A DNA stretch of 64,000 nucleotides from DATDIC01 sp963777625. Its GTDB lineage: Bacteria; Pseudomonadota; Alphaproteobacteria; Acetobacterales; Acetobacteraceae. Below, piece by piece: positions 24,454 through 33,756 of the stretch (within the stretch, counting starts at the first letter, position 1; the number at the start of each line of letters is the position of its first letter). The stretch covers positions 410,499 through 474,498 of the forward strand of contig CAVZRO010000026.1 of assembly GCA_963777625.1 (NCBI GenBank), read 5' to 3'. Position numbers and translations under genes: made by a program. A model generated the notes under the pieces. That model had not been told where the DNA came from and did no database searches. It worked only from the letters and a program-made list of their open reading frames with translations.

Positions 24454-27400
24454 TCTGGATTCCTGGCCTGCTACTGCGTAACCGCTGGGTCAAGACTTTC
24501 ATTGGCGCGTTGCTGCTGGCGATTGTCGTCTGGTTCTTCGGCCCCCTGCTGGGATTCGGAATACTCCATCCGTTCGGCAGCCCGTTGGCGCGGATCGCCG
24601 CGATCGTGGTGATCATGGTCGGCTGGCTGATCGAGAATCTGATCCACAAATTGCGGGTCCACAAAAAGGACAAGGACCTGACGGACGGGATCGCGGCCAC
24701 CGCCGCCGTCGATCCGGCGGTCACCGCGTCGGCCGAAGAGGTCGCGCTGCTGTCGGACCGCATGAAGGAAGCGCTGCACGCGCTGAAGAAAGCCAAGCTG
24801 GGCGGCCGGTCGAGCCGCTATCTGTATCAGCTTCCCTGGTACATGTTCATCGGGCCGCCCGGCGCCGGCAAGACCACAGCCTTGGTCAATTGCGGGCTGA
24901 AATTTCCGCTCGCCGATACGCATGGGCCGCAGGCGGTGCGCGGCGTCGGCGGCACGCGCAACTGCGAGTGGTGGTTTACCGACGAGGCGGTGCTGATCGA
25001 CACCGCCGGCCGATATACGACCCAGGATTCCGACAGCCAGGTGGATTCCGCTGCATGGCTCGGTTTTCTGAAGCTGCTGAAGAAACACCGGGCGCGGCAG
25101 CCGCTGAACGGCGTGCTGCTGGCCGTCAGCCTTTCGGACCTCGCGCTGCTCAGCGAACCGGAACGGCTGGCACACGCACGGGCGATGCGCCGGCGGGTCC
25201 GCGAACTGCATGACGAGCTTGGCGTGCGCATCCCGGTTTACGTGCTGTTCACCAAGGCCGACCTGATCGCCGGATTTGTGGAGTTCTTCGACAATCTGGG
25301 GCGGGAGGAGCGCGAGCAGGTCTGGGGCATGACCTTTGCCCTGGACGACGGCAAGAGCGAAGGCGGCTCGGTGGCGGATTTCGGACGTGAATTCGACCTG
25401 CTGCTCAACCGCCTGAACGACCGCATGCTGGAACGCGTGCACCAGGAGCCGGACTTGCAGCGGCGCCGGCTGATCTACGGCTTCCCGCAGCAGATCGGCT
25501 CGCTGCGCGACATCGCCAGCGAGTTCCTGACCGAGATTTTTCGCCCCAGCCGGCTGGAGGCGCGGCCGCAACTGCGCGGCGTCTATCTCACCAGCGGCAC
25601 CCAGGACGGCACGCCGATCGACCGGCTGCTGGGCGCAATGGCCGGGCAGTTCGGGCTGGCGCGTCAGAACGTGGTTGCGTTCAGCGGCGCCGGGCGCAGC
25701 TATTTCCTGGCGCGCCTGATCCGTGACGTGGTGTTCGGAGAGGCGGGGCTGGTCAGCCGCGACCCGAAAGTCGAGCGCCGACAGTTCTGGACCTCGATCG
25801 GCGCATACAGCGTGTGCGCGCTGGTGTTGCTGCTCCTCACACTGTCCTGGACCGTGAGCTGGGTCGGCAATCGCGACCTGATCGTGCAGGCGCATAACCA
25901 GGCCGCGCAGTTTCAGCAGCAATATGCCGAAATCGCCAAGCGTGGGTCGCAGGATACCAGTCTGCCGGCAATCCTGCCGGCGCTGAACACTTTGCGGAAC
26001 ATGCGGGGCGGCTATGACGACCGGCCGAAATCGATCCCGATCGCCATGACCTTCGGTCTCTACCAGGGGGAAAAGCTCACCCAGGCAGCCATCGATGCCT
26101 ATACGCGCGCATTGGACGGATTGCTGCTGCCGCGCCTGCTGGCGCGCCTGGAGACGCAGATGCGCACCCATCTGCAAGAACCGGATTTCCTCTACGAGGC
26201 GCTGAAAGTCTATCTGATCCTGGGCCGTGAGGGGCCGCTCGATCGCACGCTTGTCGAGCAATGGACCGATGCCGACTTCGAAGCCAGCTTCCCCGGCGAA
26301 GACAACGCCGAGACCCGCGACCAGCTTTCCGACCATGTGAAGGCCATGCTGGAACACCCGCTGGTTCACGTGCCGCTGGACAACGCGCTTGTCGCGCAAG
26401 TGCGGGGCATTCTGACACGCGTGCCGCTGGCCGAATATCTGTACACGCGCATGCTGCGCAGCGGTGTTGTGCAGTCGTTGCCGGAATGGACGGTGGCGGA
26501 CAATGGCGGCCCGGCAGCCGGCCAGGTGTTCCAGTTGCGCGATGGAAAGCCGCTCAATACCGGCATTCCGGGGATTTTCACCTACGCCGGATATCACTCC
26601 ATATTCCTGCCCCTGCTGCCGCAGGTCACCAAGGACGCGTCAGAAGATGCCTGGGTGCTCGGCCGGCAGCAGCGCGGCGGCGTGGCGGGCACGGTCAAGG
26701 AAATCAACCAGCTCCGTCGGGACATCATGGGACTCTATCTCGACGACTACACGCGGCGCTGGGACGCCATGCTGGCGAACATCGCTCTGAAACCGTTCGG
26801 AACTCTCGCGAACGGCCTGGACGAGCTGTACTTGCTGTCAGCACCCGATTCGCCGTTGCGCGACCTGCTGCAGTCCGTGGATGAAGAAACCGAGCTCGGC
26901 CGCCCGCCGCCGTCCGACGCTGCCGCGGCGAAGGCGACCAAGGTGGGCCGGAGACTTGGCGGATTTGCAAATTACCTGGCGCATGCGGGCATGACGCTGG
27001 AACAGACCCAGGTCGCATCGGTCCTGGGGGCGGCGTTCGGCATGGGCCCCGGCGGCAAGGCGGTGGACCCCGCGACGCGCGTGGACGAGCATTTCAAGGA
27101 CCTGCACGAATTCGTTTCCGGCAAGCAGGAAGGCGTCGCGCACCTGGACACGGTCATCGGCAAGATCCAGCAGGTGTATCAGGGCATGAGCCAGGCGGCC
27201 AATGCACCCAACCAGGGCGCCGCGTTGCTCGGCCAGCTCGGCAGCGGTGGCGGTGGCGGAGCCGGCGGGACCGCTGGCGGTGGCGGTAGCCCGGCGGCGC
27301 AACTGCAGCAGATTTCCCAGACGGTGCCGAAGCCGGTCGCCGCGCTGTTGCAGACCGTGTCGCAATCGAGTTCCCAGGTAACGGCGAGCGGCGCGAGCTC

Positions 27401-28100
27401 GGAACTCGCCAATGCCTGGGCCTCGAAAGTCCTGCCGCTCTGTCAGGCTGCGTTCAACCGCTATCCGTTCATCGCCGGCAGTTCAGAAGACGTGCCGCTG
27501 GATGATTTCACCCATCTTCTTGGCCCCGGCGGTCTGATGGATCAGTTCTTCGCCCAATACCTGAAACCGTTTGTGGACACCACCAGCAAACCCTGGAAGT
27601 GGCAGTCCGCCGATCACACCAAGCTCGGGCTATCGCCCGGCTCATTGGCCGAGTTCGAACGTGCGGCGGACATAAGGGACGCGCTGTTTTCCGCCGGCGG
27701 CTCGCAGATCCTGGTGAAGTTTCAACTTATACCGGAATCGCTCGACCCCGGGCTGGCGGAAGTAACGCTGGACGACGCCGGGCAGACGCTTACCTACGCC
27801 CACGGCCCGATCCAGCCGATGATGATGCAGTGGCCGGGACAGGGCGGCAACACCCTGATGCGTCTTACCATGACCCCTGCCAATGGCGGCTCGGCAACCA
27901 TCATCGAGAATGACGGGCCGTGGTCGTTGCTGCGGCTGCTCGATGCGGGCAAAGTTACGCCCACCGGCCAGCCGGACAAGTTCCGCATCACGTTCAGCAG
28001 CCCGGCGGGATCGAGCGAGTTCAAACTGAATGCCAGCAGCGTGCGCAATCCGTTCAGCATGACTGCCCTGCGGGCGTTCCGCTGTCCGGACAAACTGTAG
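24450..28100 (+). CDS. tssM: T6SS membrane protein TssM (IcmF family)
   Basis: The largest membrane-complex subunit, 1216 residues. Two membrane helices near the start (about 15-35 and 48-65) flank a short loop, followed by a cytoplasmic NTPase-like domain with Walker A GPPGAGKT (135-142) and Walker B-like VLIDTAGRY near 181-189. A third helix (CALVLLLLTLSW, about 450) leads to the large periplasmic IcmF-related domain that contacts TssJ. A Gly-rich loop (GSGGGGGAGGTAGGGGS) sits near residue 935. The intact Walker A suggests nucleotide binding, unlike some TssM proteins. It overlaps tssL by ATGA, so they are translationally coupled. Confidence 0.95.
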   Translation: MIWIPGLLLRNRWVKTFIGALLLAIVVWFFGPLLGFGILHPFGSPLARIAAIVVIMVGWLIENLIHKLRVHKKDKDLTDGIAATAAVDPAVTASAEEVALLSDRMKEALHALKKAKLGGRSSRYLYQLPWYMFIGPPGAGKTTALVNCGLKFPLADTHGPQAVRGVGGTRNCEWWFTDEAVLIDTAGRYTTQDSDSQVDSAAWLGFLKLLKKHRARQPLNGVLLAVSLSDLALLSEPERLAHARAMRRRVRELHDELGVRIPVYVLFTKADLIAGFVEFFDNLGREEREQVWGMTFALDDGKSEGGSVADFGREFDLLLNRLNDRMLERVHQEPDLQRRRLIYGFPQQIGSLRDIASEFLTEIFRPSRLEARPQLRGVYLTSGTQDGTPIDRLLGAMAGQFGLARQNVVAFSGAGRSYFLARLIRDVVFGEAGLVSRDPKVERRQFWTSIGAYSVCALVLLLLTLSWTVSWVGNRDLIVQAHNQAAQFQQQYAEIAKRGSQDTSLPAILPALNTLRNMRGGYDDRPKSIPIAMTFGLYQGEKLTQAAIDAYTRALDGLLLPRLLARLETQMRTHLQEPDFLYEALKVYLILGREGPLDRTLVEQWTDADFEASFPGEDNAETRDQLSDHVKAMLEHPLVHVPLDNALVAQVRGILTRVPLAEYLYTRMLRSGVVQSLPEWTVADNGGPAAGQVFQLRDGKPLNTGIPGIFTYAGYHSIFLPLLPQVTKDASEDAWVLGRQQRGGVAGTVKEINQLRRDIMGLYLDDYTRRWDAMLANIALKPFGTLANGLDELYLLSAPDSPLRDLLQSVDEETELGRPPPSDAAAAKATKVGRRLGGFANYLAHAGMTLEQTQVASVLGAAFGMGPGGKAVDPATRVDEHFKDLHEFVSGKQEGVAHLDTVIGKIQQVYQGMSQAANAPNQGAALLGQLGSGGGGGAGGTAGGGGSPAAQLQQISQTVPKPVAALLQTVSQSSSQVTASGASSELANAWASKVLPLCQAAFNRYPFIAGSSEDVPLDDFTHLLGPGGLMDQFFAQYLKPFVDTTSKPWKWQSADHTKLGLSPGSLAEFERAADIRDALFSAGGSQILVKFQLIPESLDPGLAEVTLDDAGQTLTYAHGPIQPMMMQWPGQGGNTLMRLTMTPANGGSATIIENDGPWSLLRLLDAGKVTPTGQPDKFRITFSSPAGSSEFKLNASSVRNPFSMTALRAFRCPDKL

Positions 28101-28173
28101 AAGCGATACCGGTGGCGCTGGGCAGGCGCACCGCGAGGGCCTAGTCTCCCGCCGCAACGATCCGAGGCGATGC

Positions 28174-30079
28174 ATGTCGGAAACGACCACCTACATCACG
28201 GTCAGCATCGAGCCAGACCCTGGCTTCACACTGGTGTTCGATTCCATGACCGGCACCGACGAACTGGGTCGCCCGTTCATGTACGAACTCATGATGTCGA
28301 GCGTGGATGCCAAGGGCGACCTGCTCTCTCTGCTCGGCAGTTCGGTAACGATCAGCATTACCTTGCCGGACCAGAGCAAGCGCTATTTCAACGGCATCGT
28401 CGCCCGTGTGGCCTACGCCGGTTTGCACGGCGGTGCCTATTCGTACCGGATCGAGCTGCGCCCATGGATCTGGCTGCTCACGCGGATTCAGGACTGTGCG
28501 ATCTTCCAGAACCAAAGCCCGTTCGACATCATAACCGGGATTTTCACCAACGCCGGATTCTCCCATTTTCAGGACAACCGGCAGAATCAGGCCGGCGGCG
28601 TGACATTGGACTACTGCGTGCAGTACCGGGAAACCACCTACGCGTTCGTCACCCGGCTGATGGAGCAGTACGGGCTCTATTACTATTTCACCCATGCCGA
28701 CGGTGAGCACACGCTGGTCATCGCCGACGATCCCAACTCGCATTCCTCGGTCGGAGCCGCAATCCCGTTCCAGACGGATGAAACGGAGCTGCGGGCAGTG
28801 GAAGATCATGTGTACCAGTGGTCGTCCGATCTTATGGTCATGCCTGGGCAATTCACGTTCCGCGATTACAATTTCACCACGCCGACGGCGGACCTGACGG
28901 CCAGAACCACTAAATCCGCCAGCCACCAGTACGGCACGTTCGAGATCTATGACTATCCCGGGCCGTACGACACCACCACCAATGGTCAGAAGCTGGCCGA
29001 CGTGCGGATGCAGGATATGGACGGCCGCCGCAAGATCCTGTTCGGATCAAGCAACAGCCGGCGGCTTTACTGCGGATGCAAGTTCACGCTGTCGCAGTTC
29101 TACCAGGATTCGGAAAACATCGAATACACGCTGATCAGTGCGACCTTTTCCATATCAATGGCCGAGGCGATGTCCACCGGCGGCGGCCAGATGCGCGACA
29201 CGTTCGACTGCTCGTTCCAGGCGATCCCCGGTACCACACCGTTCCGTCTGGAACGGCAGACGCCACGGCCGATGATCCGTGGCCCGCAAACCGCGAAAGT
29301 CGTCGGCCAGTCCGGCGATGAGATCACCACCGATCAGTATGGCCGGATCAAGGTGAAATTCTTCTGGGACCGCAGCTCCACCCAGGATGAGAACAGTTCC
29401 TGCTGGATCCGGGTGGCGCAGTCCTGGGCCAGCACCTCCTGGGGGAGCATCTTCATCCCGCGGGTCGGCACCGAGGTGGTGGTCGAATTCCTTGAAGGCA
29501 ATCCGGACTATCCGATCGTCACCGGTAGCGTATACAACGCCAACCAGAAGGTCCCTTACACGCTGCCCGACAACAAGACCCGATCGACCCTCAAGACCAA
29601 TTCCTCCACCGGCGGCAGCGGCTACAACGAGCTGCGGTTCGAGGACAAGGCCGGTTCCGAGGAGGTGTATTTCCAGGCACAGAAAGACTACAACATGGTC
29701 ATCGTGCAAGGAAACAGCACGGTCACCGTGCAGCAGGGCAACCACACACACACGGTTTCCAAGGGAAATAACACCACCACGATCTCCCAGGGAAACAACT
29801 CCACCACCGTCTCGCAGGGAAACGAGAAGTCTCACGGTCTCGCAGGGCAGCCATTCGATCGACGTCACCGCCGGGTCCAGCACGTTCAGCGCCGGACAAT
29901 CGATCACCATCAAGGCAAATCAGTCGATCACCTTGCAGGTCGGCTCGAACAGCATCACCATCAGCACCAGCGGGATCAGCATCAACGGCGCACAGATCTC
30001 AGCCTCCGCCACCGGGTCGATGTCGCTCGATGGTGGTCCGGAGATGACGCTGACGGGCGGAATGATAGCCATCAACTGA
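28174..30079 (+). CDS. vgrG: T6SS spike protein VgrG (TssI), with one-base frameshift near the 3' end
   Basis: VgrG forms the trimeric tip of the T6SS. The frame from 28174 shows the gp27-like region, then the OB-fold (DQYGRIKVKFFWDR) and the conserved SWGSIFIPRVGTEVVVEFLEGNPD followed by gp5-like beta-helix repeats (QGNSTVTVQQGNHTHTV, SKGNNTTTISQGN). Near 29829 one extra A (GAG-A-AGT) throws the frame; the other frame continues SLTVSQGSHSIDVTAGSS up to LTGGMIAIN at 30079, an ordinary VgrG ending. Read unshifted, the gene would end at 30177 with 110 residues of non-homologous, basic sequence overlapping tssC. With the base removed the protein is 634 residues and has no effector extension. Confidence 0.88.
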
Positions 30080-30089
30080 ATTGCGGGCC

Positions 30090-31529
30090 ATGGCGGATAC
30101 CGACTTCACGGCACTGCTCGAACGCGAAACTGCCCCGCAGGAGGCACGGGCAGACGCGATGGCGGCGGCCGCTCTGAAAACGCTGGCGGACTACGCGCCG
30201 ATATACCGCGCGTTCATCACGCCCAATCCACGATCGACGATCGAGGCGATGATCGCCTCGATCGATGCCACCATCGCGCGGCAGGTGAACCTGATACTGC
30301 ACCATCCGGAGTTCCAGCGGATCGAAGGAACCTGGCGTGGCGTGCATTTCCTGGTCGGGCTCAGCCAGACGGACGCGCTGTTCAAGATCAAGCTCCTGGA
30401 CATCTCCAAGCGCGAGCTGGTCCGTACCTTGCGCAAGTTCCGCGGCACGGCCTGGGATCAGAGCCCGATATTCCGCAAGGTATATGAGGAGGAGTACGGA
30501 CAGTTCGGCGGCGAGCCTTATGGCGTGCTGGTCGGCGATTACTCGTTCGACCATAGTCCGCCGGACGTGCAGTTGCTGTCCGACATCGCACAGATCGCCG
30601 CGGCGGCCCACGTGCTATTCATCGCCGACGCGTCGCCGACAGTGATGCAGATGGATTCCTGGGCGGAACTGGCCAATCCGCGTGATCTTACCCGGATATT
30701 TCAAACCCCCGAATACACCCCGTGGCGGTCGCTGCGGGCCAGCGAGGATTCGCGATACCTGGCGCTTTGCCTGCCGCGCCTGCTGGGACGGCTGCCGTAC
30801 GGCACGCGGACGGAACCGGTGGAGGCGTTCGACTTCGAGGAAGACGTGGAAGGTCCGGACGCCAGCCGTTTCCTGTGGATCCATGCGATATGGGCGATGG
30901 CCGCCAATATCGGGCGCGCATTCACGCTCTATGGGTGGTGCGTGCGCATTCGCGGCGTCGAAGGCGGCGGCATGGTCGAAGGGCTGCCCTTGTATAGCTT
31001 TGCCACCGCGGACGGCGGCACCGACCTGCGCTGCTCCACGGAAGTCGCCCTCAGCGAACGGCGGGAAGCGGAGCTGGCGAGCAACGGCTTCATTCCGCTG
31101 GTCCATCGCAAGCACGTGGAGGCGCCGGCATTCATCGGCGCGCAGTCGCTTCAGAAGCCGCAGGAATACGACGATCCGGCAGCCACCGCGAACGCCTCGT
31201 TGTCGGCGCGCCTGCCTTACATGTTCGCGACCTGCCGGTTTGCCCACTACCTGAAATGCATGGTGCGCGACAAGGTCGGCTCATCCATGGACCGGGTCCA
31301 GCTCACGCAATGGCTGCAGGCCTGGCTGCGCAACTACATCGACGGATCGCCGGGCACGTCGAGCGACGAGTGGAAGGCCATGCACCCGCTCGCCGACGGC
31401 AGCGTGGTCATCGAGACCGTCGAGGGATCGCCCGGCAAATACGAGGCCAAATTCTATCTCCGGCCGCACTATCAGCTTGAAGGTGTGACGGCAAACATAC
31501 GGCTGGTGTCGCGTCTGGCCTCTCAATGA
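30090..31529 (+). CDS. tssC: T6SS sheath large subunit TssC
   Basis: A 479-residue TssC/VipB protein. It has the canonical N-terminal helix region (AIYRAFITPNPRSTIEAMIASIDATI-type), then NLILHHPEFQRIEGTWRGVHFLV, LLDISKRELVRTL, EEYGQFGGEPYGVLVGDYSF and, near the C-terminus, RFAHYLKCMVRDKVGS, all TssC signatures. Start ATG 30090 is ten bases after the corrected VgrG stop. This is the complete, standard sheath subunit, so the second TssC-like domain in the fusion at 17047 is an additional version. It is followed by hcp. Confidence 0.95.
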   Translation: MADTDFTALLERETAPQEARADAMAAAALKTLADYAPIYRAFITPNPRSTIEAMIASIDATIARQVNLILHHPEFQRIEGTWRGVHFLVGLSQTDALFKIKLLDISKRELVRTLRKFRGTAWDQSPIFRKVYEEEYGQFGGEPYGVLVGDYSFDHSPPDVQLLSDIAQIAAAAHVLFIADASPTVMQMDSWAELANPRDLTRIFQTPEYTPWRSLRASEDSRYLALCLPRLLGRLPYGTRTEPVEAFDFEEDVEGPDASRFLWIHAIWAMAANIGRAFTLYGWCVRIRGVEGGGMVEGLPLYSFATADGGTDLRCSTEVALSERREAELASNGFIPLVHRKHVEAPAFIGAQSLQKPQEYDDPAATANASLSARLPYMFATCRFAHYLKCMVRDKVGSSMDRVQLTQWLQAWLRNYIDGSPGTSSDEWKAMHPLADGSVVIETVEGSPGKYEAKFYLRPHYQLEGVTANIRLVSRLASQ

Positions 31530-31581
31530 GCGCATGCACATGCTGGCGCGACCAGTAAGGTTCCACTGACAGGAGAACACC

Positions 31582-32283
31582 ATGGCAGACAAGGACTCGG
31601 TTGACATACTGATGACCTTCATCATGACGTCCGGATCAGGGGTCGATGCGGAAAGCTCCTCGATCTGGGACACGTCCGATACGGACATGATGGGGGATTT
31701 TCAGGACGGCTGCGTCTTCGACGTGAACGATTTCAAGTTCAGTGCCGATCTGCGTGACTCAGAGGGCAAGGACGGACGCGGGTCCGGTTCGACCGGGCGA
31801 GGCGGCGGAACCAACGCGCTGCACAATCTTCCCGGACGAAACAACGACGCCAACAAAGAGAAAAATGACTCTTCCAGGCGGTCGGGCGGCTTTGCCGGGT
31901 ATCTTCAGACCGGCAATTCGCGTCAGTACCCGGCCGATGTAAAAGAGATAACGGTTACCAAGCAAATGGAGTCGGCCTCTGTCACATTGCTGCAGAACTG
32001 CCTGAACTCGGTGCCGTTCAAGAAAGCCGTCCTGGTGAAGCGGAAGTTCACCGGCAACCAGCAGTTCCACGAGGCCTTCCTGAAGCTGGAGTTCACCGAG
32101 CCGCTGATCACCGGTTTGGATTGGGATCAGGGTGACGTAATCAAGGAAACCGTGAAGTTCATCTGCCGCGGGGTAACCGTCGTCTATCGTCCGCAGTCGG
32201 ACGATGGCACACTGGACCCGGTCGGCAACCAGATGACCTGGACCCCGCAGCGAAAGCTCGCAGCGAACAGCTCGTCCGGCTGA
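31582..32283 (+). CDS. hcp: Hcp family tube protein (TssD) with long hydrophilic insertion
   Basis: Hcp hexamers stack into the tube pushed out by the sheath. The C-terminal 115 residues match Hcp well: EITVTKQMESASVTLLQNCL, FKKAVLVKRKF, HEAFLKLEFTEPLITGLDWD, KETVKFICRGVTVVYRPQ. At 233 residues the protein is some 60-70 longer than usual; the excess is a Gly/Ser/Asn/Asp-rich stretch (about residues 55-115, with SGSTGRGGGTNALHNLPG). A good ribosome site, CAGGAGAACACC, precedes ATG 31582. The insertion could project into the tube lumen or outside; it has no recognised domain. It is last in the T6SS run. Confidence 0.85.
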   Translation: MADKDSVDILMTFIMTSGSGVDAESSSIWDTSDTDMMGDFQDGCVFDVNDFKFSADLRDSEGKDGRGSGSTGRGGGTNALHNLPGRNNDANKEKNDSSRRSGGFAGYLQTGNSRQYPADVKEITVTKQMESASVTLLQNCLNSVPFKKAVLVKRKFTGNQQFHEAFLKLEFTEPLITGLDWDQGDVIKETVKFICRGVTVVYRPQSDDGTLDPVGNQMTWTPQRKLAANSSSG

Positions 32284-32311
32284 CCGCCGGCATTGCAAGG
32301 AGAGCAGTTCA

Positions 32312-32803
32312 ATGGGCGGCTTTGACAAAGGGCACGTGGTGGTGCTCGGACCGGAGGAGGGCGAGGCGTTCTGGCAGCCGCTGCCCTCGACCGGTTACGT
32401 CATCAACAAACTGACTCCCTACAACACGCCGCACGACGACTTCTCGGCGGGACTTCAGGTGCTGGAACCGGGACGCCACATCCGCCGCCACGCGCATGAA
32501 CGCAGCCACGAAGTGCTGTTCTGCTACGCGGGCGTTGGCTGGGCGGAGATAGAAGGCCAGCGCCACGAGGTTCGCGCCGAAACCATTATCCTGGTCGGGC
32601 GCGGCTTGTGGCACACCATACACAACACCGGCACCGGTCAGATGCGCCTGCTCTGGCTGATGATGCCGGCAGGGCTGGAGGATTGGTTCCGCGCGATCGG
32701 CCGCCCCCGCCGCCCCGATGAACCGATGCCGGAGCCGTTCGAGCGGCCGACGGACATCACCGACATCATGCGCCAGCAGCGCTTCGCCCCGCCGGAATCC
32801 TGA
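32312..32803 (+). CDS. Single-domain cupin protein
   Basis: The 163-residue protein has the two cupin motifs: GRHIRRHAHERSHEVLFCYAG (metal-binding His/His/Glu pattern) and ILVGRGLWHTIHNTGTG (third His). The C-terminal 35 residues are extended and Pro/Arg-rich. A strong ribosome site, AAGGAGAGCAG, precedes the ATG. Small cupins are often isomerases, dioxygenases or sensors; substrate unknown. It ends six bases from the convergent D-2-hydroxyacid dehydrogenase. Confidence 0.8.
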   Translation: MGGFDKGHVVVLGPEEGEAFWQPLPSTGYVINKLTPYNTPHDDFSAGLQVLEPGRHIRRHAHERSHEVLFCYAGVGWAEIEGQRHEVRAETIILVGRGLWHTIHNTGTGQMRLLWLMMPAGLEDWFRAIGRPRRPDEPMPEPFERPTDITDIMRQQRFAPPES

Positions 32804-32809
32804 CCGCCA

Positions 32810-33754
32810 TCAAGCCACCCGGTGCAGCAGCGCCTCCCCATTCGCCAGCCGGCGGCAATTCTCCACCGCCACCGCAAAGCTGCGGTCGAACGTGCCGGTG
32901 GTCAGCCACCCGACATGCGGCGTCAGCACCACGTTCGCCAGCCGCAGCAGCGGATCATCGGGACGAACAGGCTCGTCCGCGAACACATCCAGCCCCGCCG
33001 CCGCCAGCTTCCCGCTCCGCAACGCCTGCACCAGGGCCGCAGAATCGACCAACCCGCCCCGCGCCGTGTTGATCAGCACGGCGCCACGGCGCATGCGCGC
33101 CAGCGCGTCCGCGTCGATCATGCGTTCGGTGTCTGGTGTCAGCGGCACGTGCAGGCTCACCACGTCCGCCTCGGATAGCAACCGATGCAACGGCATGAAC
33201 TCGCCCGTGGCATCGCTTCGTGGCGTGCGCGCGGTATAGACGACGCGGCAACCCAGCGCCACCAGCGCCGGCGCCAACGCCCGCGGTACCGCGCCATACC
33301 CGACCAGCCCCACCGTGCGTCCGCCCAGCTCCCCAAGCCCATCCTGCAACGCCGGCGCAAGCGTGAACCCCCTGCCCTCCCGCATCGCCGTATCGAACAT
33401 CGGCAGCCGGCGCAGCGTGGCCAGCATCAGCGCGAGAGTCAGCTCCGCCACCGCGCGCGCATTCGTCCCGGGCAGGTTGCAGACCGGAATGCCGCGCGCC
33501 CGTGCTGCCTCCAGGTCGATCGTATTGATCCCGACCCCGATCTTCTGGATCAGCCGCAGCCGCGGTGCCGCCGCGATCAGCGCGGCGCTCGCCGGCGAAA
33601 GCACGTGCCACAGCACATCGATGTCCGCCAGCACCGCCGCATCCGGATCGGCGCACGGCGTAATCCGCAGCAGCGGCGACGTCCACGCCGCCAGGCGCGC
33701 CGCAAGATCCGGCCCCGCCGCGAAATGGAACAGGACGTTCAGCGGCGGCGCCAA
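32810..33754 (-). CDS. D-2-hydroxyacid dehydrogenase (NAD(P)-dependent)
   Basis: Interconverts a 2-keto acid and a D-2-hydroxy acid. The 314-residue protein has IQKIGVGINTIDLEAA, the NAD-binding loop TVGLVGYGAVPRAL, and the active-site triad: Arg in INTARGGLVD, Glu in VFADEPV, and His in LTPHVGW. The start is TTG 33754 (MAPPLNVLFHF), three bases after the enolase stop, where the family's N-terminus begins; the frame upstream overlaps enolase and is not homologous. Last gene of the tight APH kinase-enolase-dehydrogenase operon. Confidence 0.9.
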   Translation of the reverse strand: MAPPLNVLFHFAAGPDLAARLAAWTSPLLRITPCADPDAAVLADIDVLWHVLSPASAALIAAAPRLRLIQKIGVGINTIDLEAARARGIPVCNLPGTNARAVAELTLALMLATLRRLPMFDTAMREGRGFTLAPALQDGLGELGGRTVGLVGYGAVPRALAPALVALGCRVVYTARTPRSDATGEFMPLHRLLSEADVVSLHVPLTPDTERMIDADALARMRRGAVLINTARGGLVDSAALVQALRSGKLAAAGLDVFADEPVRPDDPLLRLANVVLTPHVGWLTTGTFDRSFAVAVENCRRLANGEALLHRVA

Positions 33755-33756
33755 CC

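Noticed and set aside
24471..26597. 708-aa minus-strand open frame opposite tssM
   Set aside because: High-GC shadow; the plus strand carries Walker A/B and the whole IcmF domain order.
29830..30177. Novel C-terminal effector domain on VgrG
   Set aside because: The extension is the wrong reading frame after a one-base insertion; the normal VgrG tail continues in the other frame to 30079.
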